Shown here piece by piece: positions 1-8,009 of a stretch of DNA of 29,026 nucleotides. A program made the translations under genes and the position numbers. Each line of letters opens with the position of its first letter. Position 1 is the stretch's first letter. The notes under the pieces were generated by a model. It had not been told where the DNA came from. It was given only the letters and a program-made list of their open reading frames with translations, and did no database searches. The stretch spans positions 1 to 29,026 of the forward strand of contig CAJTSP010000017.1 in assembly GCA_910578965.1 (NCBI GenBank), written 5' to 3'. Origin of the DNA: an uncultured Oscillospiraceae bacterium (GTDB taxonomy: Bacteria > Bacillota > Clostridia > Oscillospirales > Ruminococcaceae).

Positions 1-13
1 CTTTTTACACGGC

Positions 14-1366
14 TCAGGGCTTTTCCAAGGGCGCGGCGGCCTGCTGCGTGTCGGCGGCATCTTCTGCGCCGCCCTCCAGCTCGGGCAGCCGGGTTACAGC
101 CTGTAGCTTGCGCTGGATCTGCCGGGTGCGCACCCCCACCAGGCTTTCCAGCTCGCTGCCGGCCTGGCTGATGCGGGCCTGCGCTTGTGCCAGTGCCTGC
201 CCAAAAGTATCAAATTCGGCCTTTACGCTGCCCAAAACCTGCCACACCTCGCCCGACCGTTTTTGGATGGCAAGGGTCTTAAAGCCCATCTGCAGGCTGT
301 TGAGCAAGGCGGCCATAGTGGTGGGGCCGGCAGTTACGATTTTATACTCTCGCTGTACCCGCTCGGCCGTGCCGCGGCGGACCACTTCGGCGTACAGTCC
401 CTCCACAGGCAAAAACATCACTCCGAAATCGGTGGTGTAGGGCGGGGACAGATATTTATCGCGGATATCCTTTGCAAAGCCGCGCACCCTGCGGTCCAGT
501 TCTTTGGCGGCCTGCCCGGCCGCTGCGGCGTCGGCCGTGTCATAGGCGGCCAGCAGGGCGGCATAGGCATCCTGCGGGAACTTTGCGTCGATTGGCAGCC
601 AAACCGGCTCCTCGCCTGTACCGGGCAGCTTCAGGGCGTATTCCACCCGCTCGGCGCTGCCCGGGCGGGTGGCCACATTTTCGGCGTATTGGCCGGGTGC
701 AAGCAGTTGCTCCAAAATGGCGCCAAGCTGTATTTCGCCCAGCATACCGCGTGTTTTTACATTACTCAGTACCTTTTTGAGGTCGCCCACCCCCGCGGCC
801 AGGGTCTGCATCTCACCCAGGCCCTTGTACACCATCTCCAGCCGCTCGCTTACCAGGCTAAAACTTTGGTGCAGCTTGTCGTCCAGGGTTTTTTGCAGCT
901 TTTCTTCTACAGTCTGGCGCATACTGTCCAGTTGGCGGCTGTTGTCTGCCTGCAAAGCGCCCAGCCGGGCTTCCATGGTACCACGGATGTTTTCAAGCTT
1001 CTGCTCGCTCTGTACTGCCATGCCCGAAAGCTGGCTGTTCATCATAGCCAGTTGATCGGCCAGAGATTTTTGTATGGCGGCCTGCTGCCGTGCCAGGTGC
1101 TGGGCCGCCTGGCGCAGACGCAGGTCCTGCTGCCCGGCTGCCCGGCTCTGTTCGGCCGTCTGCTGCTGGAGGGCGGTCTGGATGCTCTGCCCCAGCGACG
1201 CCAGCAGCTCCTGCCGGGTGGCGCGCAGCTCGGCCAGCAGATCCTGGCGAACCTTTTCCAGGTCTTCTCCCTGTACGGCACTGCCTCGGCTGCGCAGGAG
1301 CGCCGCAAGGCAGCAAAGGCCTGTGAAAGATGCCAGTACGGCAAACACCAGGCTTGCGGTTTGCAT
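14..1366 (-). CDS. rmuC: DNA recombination protein RmuC
   Basis: RmuC-family protein, linked in other bacteria to limiting DNA inversions and to processing recombination intermediates; the C-terminal domain has a nuclease-like fold. The 450-residue product has an N-terminal membrane anchor (about residues 2-24), a long Gln/Ala-rich coiled coil (about 30-200), then the conserved domain with GEIQLGAILEQLL near residue 210, PIDAKFPQDAY near 258, and a downstream FGVMFLPVEGLYAEV stretch. Length and domain order fit the family. I chose the ATG at 1366 because an AGGAGG sits 7-8 bases upstream and the anchor begins there; an in-frame extension to 1507 would add a basic, unconserved tail. It is transcribed away from the deacetylase gene, and its stop lies 14 bases from the window edge. 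Function is inferred from the family. Confidence 0.93.
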   Translation of the reverse strand: MQTASLVFAVLASFTGLCCLAALLRSRGSAVQGEDLEKVRQDLLAELRATRQELLASLGQSIQTALQQQTAEQSRAAGQQDLRLRQAAQHLARQQAAIQKSLADQLAMMNSQLSGMAVQSEQKLENIRGTMEARLGALQADNSRQLDSMRQTVEEKLQKTLDDKLHQSFSLVSERLEMVYKGLGEMQTLAAGVGDLKKVLSNVKTRGMLGEIQLGAILEQLLAPGQYAENVATRPGSAERVEYALKLPGTGEEPVWLPIDAKFPQDAYAALLAAYDTADAAAAGQAAKELDRRVRGFAKDIRDKYLSPPYTTDFGVMFLPVEGLYAEVVRRGTAERVQREYKIVTAGPTTMAALLNSLQMGFKTLAIQKRSGEVWQVLGSVKAEFDTFGQALAQAQARISQAGSELESLVGVRTRQIQRKLQAVTRLPELEGGAEDAADTQQAAAPLEKP

Positions 1367-1478
1367 TGTCCATTCCTCCTGTAGAGCGGCCGGTAAAACC
1401 GGAGGACCAAGGCCCGGCCGGCCGCCCTTTGTACGGCGCCGTTTTAGGGATAACTTTACATCGGCGCTCATACATATC

Positions 1479-1507
1479 AGTATAAAAGGTTTGGAAGGAT
1501 AAAGCAA
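1479..1507 (-). promoter_or_regulatory. Candidate rmuC promoter
   Basis: On the minus strand a good -10 (TATACT, 1479-1484) lies 17 bases from a poor -35 (TTGCTT, 1502-1507), about 110 bases upstream of the rmuC start. The -10 is convincing and the -35 is weak. Confidence 0.4.
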
Positions 1508-1595
1508 ACGCTACCGTTCCAGGAGACTGCGGCCGCCGCACGGTGGCCGCAGCCCTTGCGGGGCGCTGCACATAAAGGGGAGGATGAGGGCATTG

Positions 1596-2459
1596 ATGGG
1601 GTCGGTACGCGTGAAAAAAAGGTTGTTTTTGGCGGCTTGGTTAGCCTGTGCCGCTGCGGCGGTCTTGCTGTTGGCATGGCGGGTCTGCTCGCCGGCGCCA
1701 GGCTGCCGTGCCGAGGACCTTGCGAGCATCCCGGATGATGCGCTGATGGCCGCTGCTGTGCAAAATACGCGGCAGGGAGAGCCGGCACAGGATAACCCGG
1801 CCGCACCGTCCGGCCAGGCTCCAAGGAGGGTGTTCCTCACCTTTGACGACGGCCCCAGCAAAACCACCGAAACGGTGTTGGATATTTTAAAAGAAGAGGG
1901 CGTGCCAGCCACCTTTTTTGTGATCGCGGCCGAAAACAACGAGCAATATTTGCCGCTGCTTGCACGCACCGCCGCCGAGGGGCATCAGATCGCGCTGCAT
2001 AGCTGTACCCATGAGTACCGGGATATTTACCGGAATTCTGCGGCCTACTGGGCAGACATCAAGGCGCTCAAGGCGCGGATTGCCCCTTACCTGCCAGGAG
2101 ATGTGGAGGAGCTTTGCTGGTTGCGTTTCCCGGGCGGGAGCACCAATACCGTAAGCCATAAGTACGGCGGCCGCAGTATCATGAAATCCCTCAAGGCGCA
2201 GGCAGAAGAAAAGGGATACCATTATATCGATTGGAACGTATGCGCCGAGGATGCAGTGGGCGGGCACCCCAGCGCGTCCGAGATTTACCGCAATGTCGTG
2301 GGCGACGTAGGGGATAAAACCACCTGTGTGGTCCTGATGCACGATACCCGGGCCACAAAAACCACGGCCGAGGCTCTGCCGGACATTATCCATTGGTTCA
2401 AAGAACACGGCTTTGAGTTTTGTACGGTAAGCGCGTTGAGCGATGAAAAAAGCCCCTGA
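1596..2459 (+). CDS. Membrane-anchored polysaccharide deacetylase (NodB homology, carbohydrate esterase 4)
   Basis: Predicted metal-dependent deacetylase acting outside the membrane on N-acetylated sugars, plausibly peptidoglycan (PgdA-like). An N-terminal signal anchor (about residues 6-28, after basic VKKR) precedes a linker of about 50 residues and the NodB domain. Family motifs are visible: TFDDGPS with the catalytic Asp pair near residues 84-85, the metal-binding HSCTH (His135, His139), RFPGG near 177, DWNVCAED, and VVLMHD near the end. The catalytic set looks intact. The start is uncertain. ATG 1596 has GAGGG 5 bases upstream and GGAGG 12 bases upstream; ATG 1584 abuts the GGAGG too closely; GTG 1611 is also possible. 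It stands alone, with a membrane protein gene 130 bases downstream. The exact substrate cannot be read from the sequence. Confidence 0.92.
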   Translation: MGSVRVKKRLFLAAWLACAAAAVLLLAWRVCSPAPGCRAEDLASIPDDALMAAAVQNTRQGEPAQDNPAAPSGQAPRRVFLTFDDGPSKTTETVLDILKEEGVPATFFVIAAENNEQYLPLLARTAAEGHQIALHSCTHEYRDIYRNSAAYWADIKALKARIAPYLPGDVEELCWLRFPGGSTNTVSHKYGGRSIMKSLKAQAEEKGYHYIDWNVCAEDAVGGHPSASEIYRNVVGDVGDKTTCVVLMHDTRATKTTAEALPDIIHWFKEHGFEFCTVSALSDEKSP

Positions 2460-2506
2460 GCCTTCGGGTAAATTGTAAATTTTTATCGTTTTATCCCGCC
2501 GGAAGA

Positions 2507-2535
2507 TTGTAAAATGGCCGCAGATGATGTATCCT
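2507..2535 (+). promoter_or_regulatory. Candidate promoter of the membrane protein gene
   Basis: TTGTAA (2507-2512), 17-base spacer, TATCCT (2530-2535). Both boxes match consensus at 4 of 6 positions, about 55 bases upstream of the ATG at 2592. Confidence 0.4.
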
Positions 2536-2591
2536 AAACAGGTATTCGTATACCCGATGCTGACGGCCCCGGCCGCCGGGGAGGTATCGTC

Positions 2592-3140
2592 ATGCGGCAA
2601 AAAAAATCCGGGCAAATCGCGTTTGGCGGAGTGATGGCAGGGCTCGCCCTTGTGGTGATGCTGCTAGGGGGGATATTTCCGCTCGCCACCTTCTGCGCGC
2701 CCGCCATTGGAGGGGCGTTGGTGATGCTGGCCGCCGCCGAATGCGGCGCGCGGCTGGCGTGGGGCATGTATGCCGCCATTGCGCTTGTGAGCCTCTGGCT
2801 TGTGCCGGATCTTGAGATGGGCATGATCTTTGCCTGTTTTTTGGGGTACTACCCGCTGGTAAAGCCGTTGCTGGACTGCATCCGCCGCCCGCTGTTGCGC
2901 TGGGGGGCCAAACTGCTGTTGTTTAACGGTGCGGTGCGGTGCATGTATTTTTTGCTGCTGGTACTCTTTCCGGTGGGGTATCTCATTGCCGAGATGGGCA
3001 GCTATGGCCGCGGTATGGTTATGGTGCTGCTGGCGCTGGCAAACCTGGCCTTTTGCGTGTACGACCGTGCGCTATGCGGCGTATTACAGCTTTACATGCT
3101 CAGGCTGCACCCGCTGCTCTGCCGGCGTGGCCGAGGCTGA
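2592..3140 (+). CDS. Conserved multi-pass membrane protein, function unknown
   Basis: A 182-residue, strongly hydrophobic protein with about five or six predicted membrane segments (roughly residues 9-29, 33-50, 56-73, 78-95, 107-130, 137-158) and a short basic N-terminus, MRQKK. The size and compact helical layout recall substrate-binding (S) components of ECF transporters or uncharacterised clostridial membrane proteins. I cannot see a diagnostic motif, so no function is assigned. ATG 2592 is preceded by GGGGAGG with 7-base spacing, a clear ribosome binding site. Its stop is only 60 bases before the glmS ribozyme and no terminator is visible between them, so read-through into the glmS leader is possible. 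Confidence 0.75.
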   Translation: MRQKKSGQIAFGGVMAGLALVVMLLGGIFPLATFCAPAIGGALVMLAAAECGARLAWGMYAAIALVSLWLVPDLEMGMIFACFLGYYPLVKPLLDCIRRPLLRWGAKLLLFNGAVRCMYFLLLVLFPVGYLIAEMGSYGRGMVMVLLALANLAFCVYDRALCGVLQLYMLRLHPLLCRRGRG

Positions 3141-3200
3141 GGGCCGAAATCAGAGGGGACGAAACAAAAGGGGGAGGATAAAAAGCATACCGGGTTAAAA

Positions 3201-3395
3201 AGCGCCGGGCCACACGGCGGGATGCCTTGGGCTGCCAAAACGGGTTGTTTTGCCGGCCTTGGACGCCGTGGGGTGACGAGGGGAAGAGTGATCGAAAGAT
3301 TCGGCGGATGCTCTTCTGGCAGGAGCCTGCCTGCCAAAAACGGGGGGACAAAATCCGGCAGCAATGCCGGCGTACAGAGCCGCCCCGCAGCGGGC
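3201..3395 (+). ncRNA. glmS ribozyme: glmS ribozyme (glucosamine-6-phosphate-activated self-cleaving riboswitch)
   Basis: Self-cleaving RNA that uses glucosamine-6-phosphate as cofactor and lowers glmS expression when product is plentiful. Recognised by alignment from memory to the Bacillus anthracis ribozyme. The cleavage-site segment AGCGCC is at 3201-3206, with predicted cleavage between A3201 and G3202. A hairpin CAAAAC/GTTTTG lies at 3236-3252. The catalytic-core block GGTGACGAGG (3272-3281) is followed by GAAGAG...ATCGAAAGATTCGGCGG...CTCTTC (3283-3316), matching the ATCGAGACATCGGCGG element of B. anthracis. A TGGCAGG/CCTGCCA stem (3317-3336) follows, then a CCGGCA-GCAA-TGCCGG stem-loop and the conserved GTACAGAGC-like segment (3371-3380). 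The 3' boundary is approximate. The gene downstream is glmS, as expected. Confidence 0.93.
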
Positions 3396-3694
3396 CTGTT
3401 TTTGCATTCAACCCTGTGGGCAAAATGTCCCGCAGGGAGCTTCGTGAGCGGGCATGGGGGGATCAAAGCCCTCTTGTTGCCTGCCGTTTTGCCGGCATGC
3501 TTTGGGCTTTTACAGTATCCGAGCGTGCCCTTTGGCCGGTTGGCCGCAAAGCCGTTTTTTGGATGTTTGAGGGGGCTTTTGGTAAAAGTGCCCTCCTTTG
3601 TTTTGCTGCTGCAAAAAAGGGCCGGGCAGGCCGATGCCCTGCCCCTGACCAAGCGGCCTTGTGCCCTCCGGCCTTTACCGGGAGGTATGATGAT
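3396..3694 (+). other. Long untranslated leader between glmS ribozyme and glmS
   Basis: About 300 bases separate the ribozyme from the glmS start codon. An in-frame open stretch runs through it and the ribozyme, but it has no ribosome binding site of its own and does not resemble the GlmS N-terminus, so I read it as leader RNA. It contains several GC-rich inverted segments (for example GGGCAGG/CCTGCCC-like pairs near 3625-3645), but no clear second riboswitch and no typical terminator. The real ribosome binding site, GGGAGG at 3680-3685, lies at its 3' end. Confidence 0.55.
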
Positions 3695-5515
3695 ATGTGT
3701 GGAATTGTGGGATACAGCGGCAGCCGTGATGCCGCCGAGGTATTGATGGAGGGGCTTTCCAAGCTGGAATATCGCGGATACGATTCGGCTGGGGTGGCCT
3801 TGGCGGCGCAGGATGGTATCCATATTGCCAAGGCCAAGGGCCGGCTTGCGGTACTGCGCCAAAAACTGGCTGAGCAGCCTTTGCCGGCCAGCGGCTGCGG
3901 CATCGGGCATACCCGCTGGGCCACCCACGGCGCGCCCAGCGATGTCAACAGCCACCCGCAGTCTTCGGCGCGGGTGAGCCTTGTACACAACGGCATTATC
4001 GAAAATTATGGCCGGCTCAAGGCGAGCCTGGAAAAAAAGGGCTATGCCTTTGAGAGCGATACCGATACCGAGGTGCTGGTGAAGCTGCTGGATTACAACT
4101 ACAGCGGCGACCCTCTCGCTGCTATCCTTGCTACAACTGCCAAGGTACGGGGCAGCTATGGCGCGGCGGTGCTTTTTAGGGACGTCCCGGGCACTGTTTT
4201 TGCGGTGCGCAAGGATAGCCCGCTGATTGTGGGTTACGGGCATGGCGAGAGCTTTTTGGCGTCGGATATTCCGGCCCTGCTCAAATATACCCGGGACTAC
4301 AGCGTTTTGGATGAAGGCGAGATTGCGGTGCTCAGGCCGGAGGGCATATCCTTTTACAACGAGTTTGGGCAGAGCATCGAAAAAGAGCGATTAACGGCCG
4401 ATTGGGACCTTGAATCAGCCGAAAAGGGCGGCTATCCCCATTTTATGCTCAAGGAAATTTACGAGCAGCCTCGTGCCATTGCCGCAACGGTGGGTCCCCG
4501 GGTGCAGGACGGACTGCCCGAGCTGAATGCGCCGGGCCTTACCGACGGCTTTTTGGCCGGGGTAGGCGCGGTCCATCTGGTAGGCTGCGGTACCGCCATG
4601 CACGCAGGCATGGTAGGCCGGGCCGCCATTGAGCGGCTGGCGCGGGTACCGGCCGATGTGGAGATCGCAAGCGAGTTCCGCTACCGCGACCCCATCCTTG
4701 CCCCCAACGACCTGGTGGTCATCATCAGCCAGAGCGGCGAGACGAGCGACACCTTGGCGGCGCTTCGGCTGGCAAAGCAAAGAGGGGTGCGGGTGCTGGC
4801 CGTTGTAAACGTGGTGGGCTCGTCCATTGCCCGTGCGGCAGACGACGTGCTGTATACCTATGCCGGGCCGGAGATCGCGGTTGCATCCACCAAGGCCTAC
4901 ACGGTGCAGCTCTGCGTTTTATATCTGCTGGCCCTGCGGCTGGCTATGGCAAAGGGCAGGCTGAGCAGCGCCGAGGTACGCCGACTTACCGCCGAGCTGC
5001 AGAGGGCCGGGCAGATGCAGCAGCCGATGTTGGACGAGTGCGAGCGCATCAAGTATCTTGCCAGCCAGTTTATGAGCAGCAGCGACCTTTTTTTTATGGG
5101 CCGAGGGTTTGACTATGCGCTTTCGCTGGAGGGTTCGCTCAAGCTTAAGGAAATCAGCTATCTGCATTCGGAGGCGTATGCTGCGGGCGAGCTCAAGCAC
5201 GGTACCATTTCGCTGGTGGTTGAGGGTACGCCGGTGCTGGCGCTGGCCACCCAGCGTGCCATCTATGAAAAAACCCTGTCAAATGTCAAGGAAACCCGTA
5301 GCCGCGGCGCGCGGGTAATCCTTTTTTGCTGTGAGGACGCGGCGGTGCCCCCAGACGTGGCCGACTATGTTGTGCGGCTGCCGCGGTATGAGGAAATCTT
5401 TATGCCGCTTTTGCTCATCGTGCCACTGCAGTTGTTTGCCTACTATATGAGCGTACTGCGCGGGTGCGATGTGGATAAGCCGCGCAACCTTGCCAAAAGC
5501 GTGACTGTGGAGTAA
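3695..5515 (+). CDS. glmS: Glutamine--fructose-6-phosphate aminotransferase (isomerizing)
   Basis: Makes glucosamine-6-phosphate from fructose-6-phosphate and glutamine, the entry step to UDP-GlcNAc and peptidoglycan. The 606-residue product starts MCGIVGYSG, so Cys2 is the N-terminal nucleophile of the class II glutaminase domain. GIGHTRWATHG and the VHNGIIENY loop follow. Two SIS sugar-isomerase domains follow: the first with VGCGTAMHAG and IISQSGETSDT, the second with LKEISYLHSEAYAAGELKHG. It ends in the typical PRNLAKSVTVE. ATG 3695 is fixed by the required Cys2 and by GGGAGG 9 bases upstream. Expression is predicted to be controlled by the upstream ribozyme, and a strong terminator follows the stop. 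Confidence 0.98.
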   Translation: MCGIVGYSGSRDAAEVLMEGLSKLEYRGYDSAGVALAAQDGIHIAKAKGRLAVLRQKLAEQPLPASGCGIGHTRWATHGAPSDVNSHPQSSARVSLVHNGIIENYGRLKASLEKKGYAFESDTDTEVLVKLLDYNYSGDPLAAILATTAKVRGSYGAAVLFRDVPGTVFAVRKDSPLIVGYGHGESFLASDIPALLKYTRDYSVLDEGEIAVLRPEGISFYNEFGQSIEKERLTADWDLESAEKGGYPHFMLKEIYEQPRAIAATVGPRVQDGLPELNAPGLTDGFLAGVGAVHLVGCGTAMHAGMVGRAAIERLARVPADVEIASEFRYRDPILAPNDLVVIISQSGETSDTLAALRLAKQRGVRVLAVVNVVGSSIARAADDVLYTYAGPEIAVASTKAYTVQLCVLYLLALRLAMAKGRLSSAEVRRLTAELQRAGQMQQPMLDECERIKYLASQFMSSSDLFFMGRGFDYALSLEGSLKLKEISYLHSEAYAAGELKHGTISLVVEGTPVLALATQRAIYEKTLSNVKETRSRGARVILFCCEDAAVPPDVADYVVRLPRYEEIFMPLLLIVPLQLFAYYMSVLRGCDVDKPRNLAKSVTVE

Positions 5516-5575
5516 GCTGCTTGTGTAGCCCCCACATCCACCCTGTCAAAACCCCAGAAACAATCTGTCAAAAAG

Positions 5576-5618
5576 AGAGCACCGTGAGCGAAAAACCGCT
5601 CGCGCGTGCTCTTTTTTG
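5576..5618 (+). terminator. Rho-independent terminator after glmS
   Basis: AGAGCAC (5576-5582) pairs with GTGCTCT (5606-5612), with a further inner GAGCG/CGCTC pairing, followed by a run of six or more T. An A-rich flank upstream means it could also work on the other strand, for the small minus-strand ORF. Confidence 0.9.
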
Positions 5619-5725
5619 TTCTATGATGGTATCCGATACCCTCCCTCCAACCTCCGCAAGCTTTACACAGGATGATGTGCCGGGTAGGGGAGGGTACAAA
5701 TCGGAGTAGCCTGACGTCATTTGCC

Positions 5726-5760
5726 CAGGGAGCTTTCATCCAAAGGATGAAAGCTCCCTG
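5726..5760. repeat. Perfect 16-bp inverted repeat with AAA loop
   Basis: CAGGGAGCTTTCATCC (5726-5741), AAA, then its exact reverse complement (5745-5760). There is no T-run on either side, so it is not a standard terminator. It sits in a gene-poor, AT-richer stretch between glmS and the small minus-strand ORF. Confidence 0.85.
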
Positions 5761-5833
5761 TAAATCAAAAAGCTGTTCGTATGTCCTGCTTCAATTAAAT
5801 ATTTCAACAATATCCCTGCTGAAAAACAATATA

Positions 5834-6022
5834 TTAATTGTGATAAATACGAACGCTTGTTTCTACATCATCAATTCTGCCATCAATGCGCTTTAGCTCC
5901 AAGAGAATTTCAACAAGCAATTCTTTTTCGGATAGAGAAAGCAATCTATTCTTTTCTTCTCTAATTTGTTGTTCTCTTTTTTCCTGTTGCCGACGAATTG
6001 CTTCTTTCATTCTCTCAAACAT
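5834..6022 (-). CDS. Small charged coiled-coil protein, function unknown
   Basis: A 62-residue product starting MFERMKEAIRRQQEKREQQ, rich in Lys, Arg, Glu and Gln, with heptad-like spacing throughout (LLSLSEKELLVEILLELKRI); probably one or two long helices. ATG 6022 is chosen because AAAGGTAGGA lies about 7 bases upstream; ATG 6028 is too close to it. A plausible promoter lies at 6114-6142. An in-frame upstream extension reads ISYKPLWHSKVG. ISYKPLWH resembles the start of small Cro/C1-type helix-turn-helix proteins common in Clostridia, so the leader may be a remnant of such a gene. The base composition is clearly AT-richer than the neighbours, which is compatible with acquired DNA. No function assigned. 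Confidence 0.55.
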   Translation of the reverse strand: MFERMKEAIRRQQEKREQQIREEKNRLLSLSEKELLVEILLELKRIDGRIDDVETSVRIYHN

Positions 6023-6113
6023 AAACATTCCTACCTTTGAGTGCCAGAGGGGCTTATAGCTTATATAAATCCCTGCTCCTGCCTTTATCCCGGCTTCGGC
6101 CTTTCTGTACTCC

Positions 6114-6142
6114 ACTATAGCAGATTTCTTGTTGTTTCACAA
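6114..6142 (-). promoter_or_regulatory. Promoter of the small minus-strand ORF
   Basis: On the minus strand TTGTGA (6137-6142), a 17-base spacer and TATAGT (6114-6119), about 90 bases upstream of the ORF start at 6022. Confidence 0.5.
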
Positions 6143-6554
6143 ATATTTCTTGACAGTATCGTCGACCCTGTCTGGATTATGCTTTCTTTTTCCTTTTTTG
6201 CTTACCCCGAATGGGCCATGGCCTGATTGACATCTTGGGGGGAATCGGGAAGTATGCGCCTTGTGGACAAGGCTGCCCACGCCCAGAAGCGCTTATCAGC
6301 GGCTTAGGAGCATTGCCGGATTCCCCAAAACGGCGGCTTATATCGGGCTATTGGCAGGGATGGGCAAGCATCCCAAGCGCACGGCTTTGGCCGTTTGGTT
6401 CGTACATATGGCTGACGACGAGGCAGCCGATGCGCCCGGAATGGCTGATATTGTGGGGACTTTCCTGAATAGAACACATACGGAAGTACCCATGGATACG
6501 GATAAAGCGTATACAGGCTGCTCAAAACATTTCTTCCGGCGTATCCTGAAACCA
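6143..6554. other. Gene-poor stretch upstream of cca
   Basis: About 400 bases with overlapping short open frames on both strands (for example 6211-6468 and 6261-6581 on plus, 6338-6619 on minus). None has a convincing ribosome binding site or a recognisable motif. The frame at 6261-6581 has some protein-like composition around KTAAYIGLLAGMGKHPKR, so a decayed gene cannot be excluded. I call no gene here. Confidence 0.4.
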
Positions 6555-6582
6555 TTAACAAGGGGATATTTTATGCTATAAT
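6555..6582 (+). promoter_or_regulatory. cca promoter
   Basis: TTAACA (6555-6560), 16-base spacer, TATAAT (6577-6582). The start codon at 6606 is about 24 bases beyond the -10, leaving a very short leader with AAAAGGGG as ribosome binding site. Confidence 0.7.
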
Positions 6583-6605
6583 AAAAATAAAAGGGGCTGG
6601 CCGAG

Positions 6606-7991
6606 ATGCTTAGGGTCAATATGCCCTCCGGGGCAGCGGATATTCTGGTTCAACTTCACAGGCATGGTGAAAAAGCCTATGTCGTTGGCGGGTGTGTCCG
6701 CGACAGCCTGATGGGGCGTGACCCGCATGATTGGGACATCTGCACCTCTGCCAGGCCTGGACGGGTTAAAGAGATTCTCGAGGGGTATCGCATCATTGAC
6801 ACAGGGTTAAAGCATGGCACTGTAACGGTTTTGGATAAAACAGGGGCTCCCTATGAGGTCACCACTTTCCGGGTAGATGGCCTGTATTCTGACGGCAGGC
6901 GCCCGGACTCTGTAGCATTTGTGAGATGTGTCTCAGAAGACCTTGCCCGTCGGGATTTCACCATCAACGCGATGGCGTATAACGATGCCGAGGGTTTGGT
7001 CGACCCATACGGCGGGAAATCTGATCTTCAGCAGAAGAAGATTTTCTGCGTGGGAAATCCATTTACAAGGTTCGGTGAGGACGCTTTGCGCATTTTGCGG
7101 GCCGTTCGGTTTGCTGCACAGCTCGATTTCACCATCGGGCAGGAAACCAAAGACGCCATGTGCCGGTTACTGGGCATGCTGGACGGCATCTCGGCAGAGC
7201 GCATTGGTGCGGAGTTCCGCAAAATGATCTGCGCGCCGTATGCGGCCAAGGCCATCCGCATGAACAGGGATGTCCTGTATAAAATCGTGCCGGAGCTAAA
7301 GCTCCTGGATGGATGCAAGCAACACAATAAGTACCATAAAGAAGATGTGTTCTGCCATACGATAACAGCTCTCGCCAACGCAGAAAGCTGTGACCGGTTC
7401 CCTAAAGAATGGGCTGACGACCCTGTGCGTATCGCGCTGTTTTTCCATGATTTCGGGAAACCGGCATGCAAAACGGCCGACGAAAACGGCAATGACCATT
7501 TTTATGGCCATGCACCGGTTGGCGCCGAAATTGCAGGGCAGGTGATGCGCCGGCTGCGGTTCAGCAATCATGAAATCGAAACCGTTACGCAGCTCATTGC
7601 ACACCATGATCTTGAATTCGCGCCCACCAGGGCATGTGCCCGGCGGATGCTCAATAAATTTGGGCCGGAACAGCTCAGACGGTTGCTGAAAATCCGGGAA
7701 TGCGACAATCGGGCCCATGCCGTGGCTGCGCATCAGAGGTTTGAGGAGCAAGCCGTGCCCTTTGCGGCTATGCTCAACGAGGTGCTGGCCGAACAGCCGG
7801 CTTTCTCATTGAGGAATCTGGCCATCAATGGCAGCGATATCATCGCGCTCGGCATAAGGCCTGGGCCCATCATCGGAAGCCTGCTCACGGAAACGTTGGA
7901 TGCTGTAGTGGAAGAAATCCTGCCAAATGAGAAAGAAGCTCTCGTCAAGTTCGTGCAGGAAACTCTCGCAAAATTGGCCAATAGATTTTGA
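6606..7991 (+). CDS. cca: CCA tRNA nucleotidyltransferase with HD domain
   Basis: Class II nucleotidyltransferase of the poly(A) polymerase/CCA-adding family, which builds or repairs the 3' CCA of tRNAs. VVGGCVRDSLMGR (about residues 26-37) is followed by the catalytic HDWD (Asp42, Asp44) and RRDFTINAMA (115-124). The GEDALRILRAVRFA helix follows at about 157-170, then an HD phosphohydrolase domain with H251 and HDFGKP (281-286). The 461-residue length is normal. ATG 6606 has AAAAGGGG 9 bases upstream; ATG 6621 is an alternative. Since both visible tRNA genes encode CCA, its role here is probably mainly repair, and poly(A) addition cannot be excluded from sequence. A relic of another nucleotidyltransferase follows 18 bases after the stop. 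Confidence 0.95.
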   Translation: MLRVNMPSGAADILVQLHRHGEKAYVVGGCVRDSLMGRDPHDWDICTSARPGRVKEILEGYRIIDTGLKHGTVTVLDKTGAPYEVTTFRVDGLYSDGRRPDSVAFVRCVSEDLARRDFTINAMAYNDAEGLVDPYGGKSDLQQKKIFCVGNPFTRFGEDALRILRAVRFAAQLDFTIGQETKDAMCRLLGMLDGISAERIGAEFRKMICAPYAAKAIRMNRDVLYKIVPELKLLDGCKQHNKYHKEDVFCHTITALANAESCDRFPKEWADDPVRIALFFHDFGKPACKTADENGNDHFYGHAPVGAEIAGQVMRRLRFSNHEIETVTQLIAHHDLEFAPTRACARRMLNKFGPEQLRRLLKIRECDNRAHAVAAHQRFEEQAVPFAAMLNEVLAEQPAFSLRNLAINGSDIIALGIRPGPIIGSLLTETLDAVVEEILPNEKEALVKFVQETLAKLANRF

Positions 7992-8009
7992 GAAAAGGGA
8001 AAATAACAT

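Noticed and set aside
185..1384. Long plus-strand open frame of about 400 codons opposite rmuC
   Set aside because: Antisense shadow of rmuC; it has low-complexity composition, no ribosome binding site and no recognisable motif.
3227..3694. In-frame N-terminal extension of glmS through the ribozyme
   Set aside because: GlmS needs Cys2 exposed after Met removal, the ribosome binding site lies at 3680, and the upstream part encodes the ribozyme.
6261..6581. Open frame of 106 codons before cca
   Set aside because: No ribosome binding site or family motif, and it overlaps the cca promoter. Kept only as a possible decayed gene.
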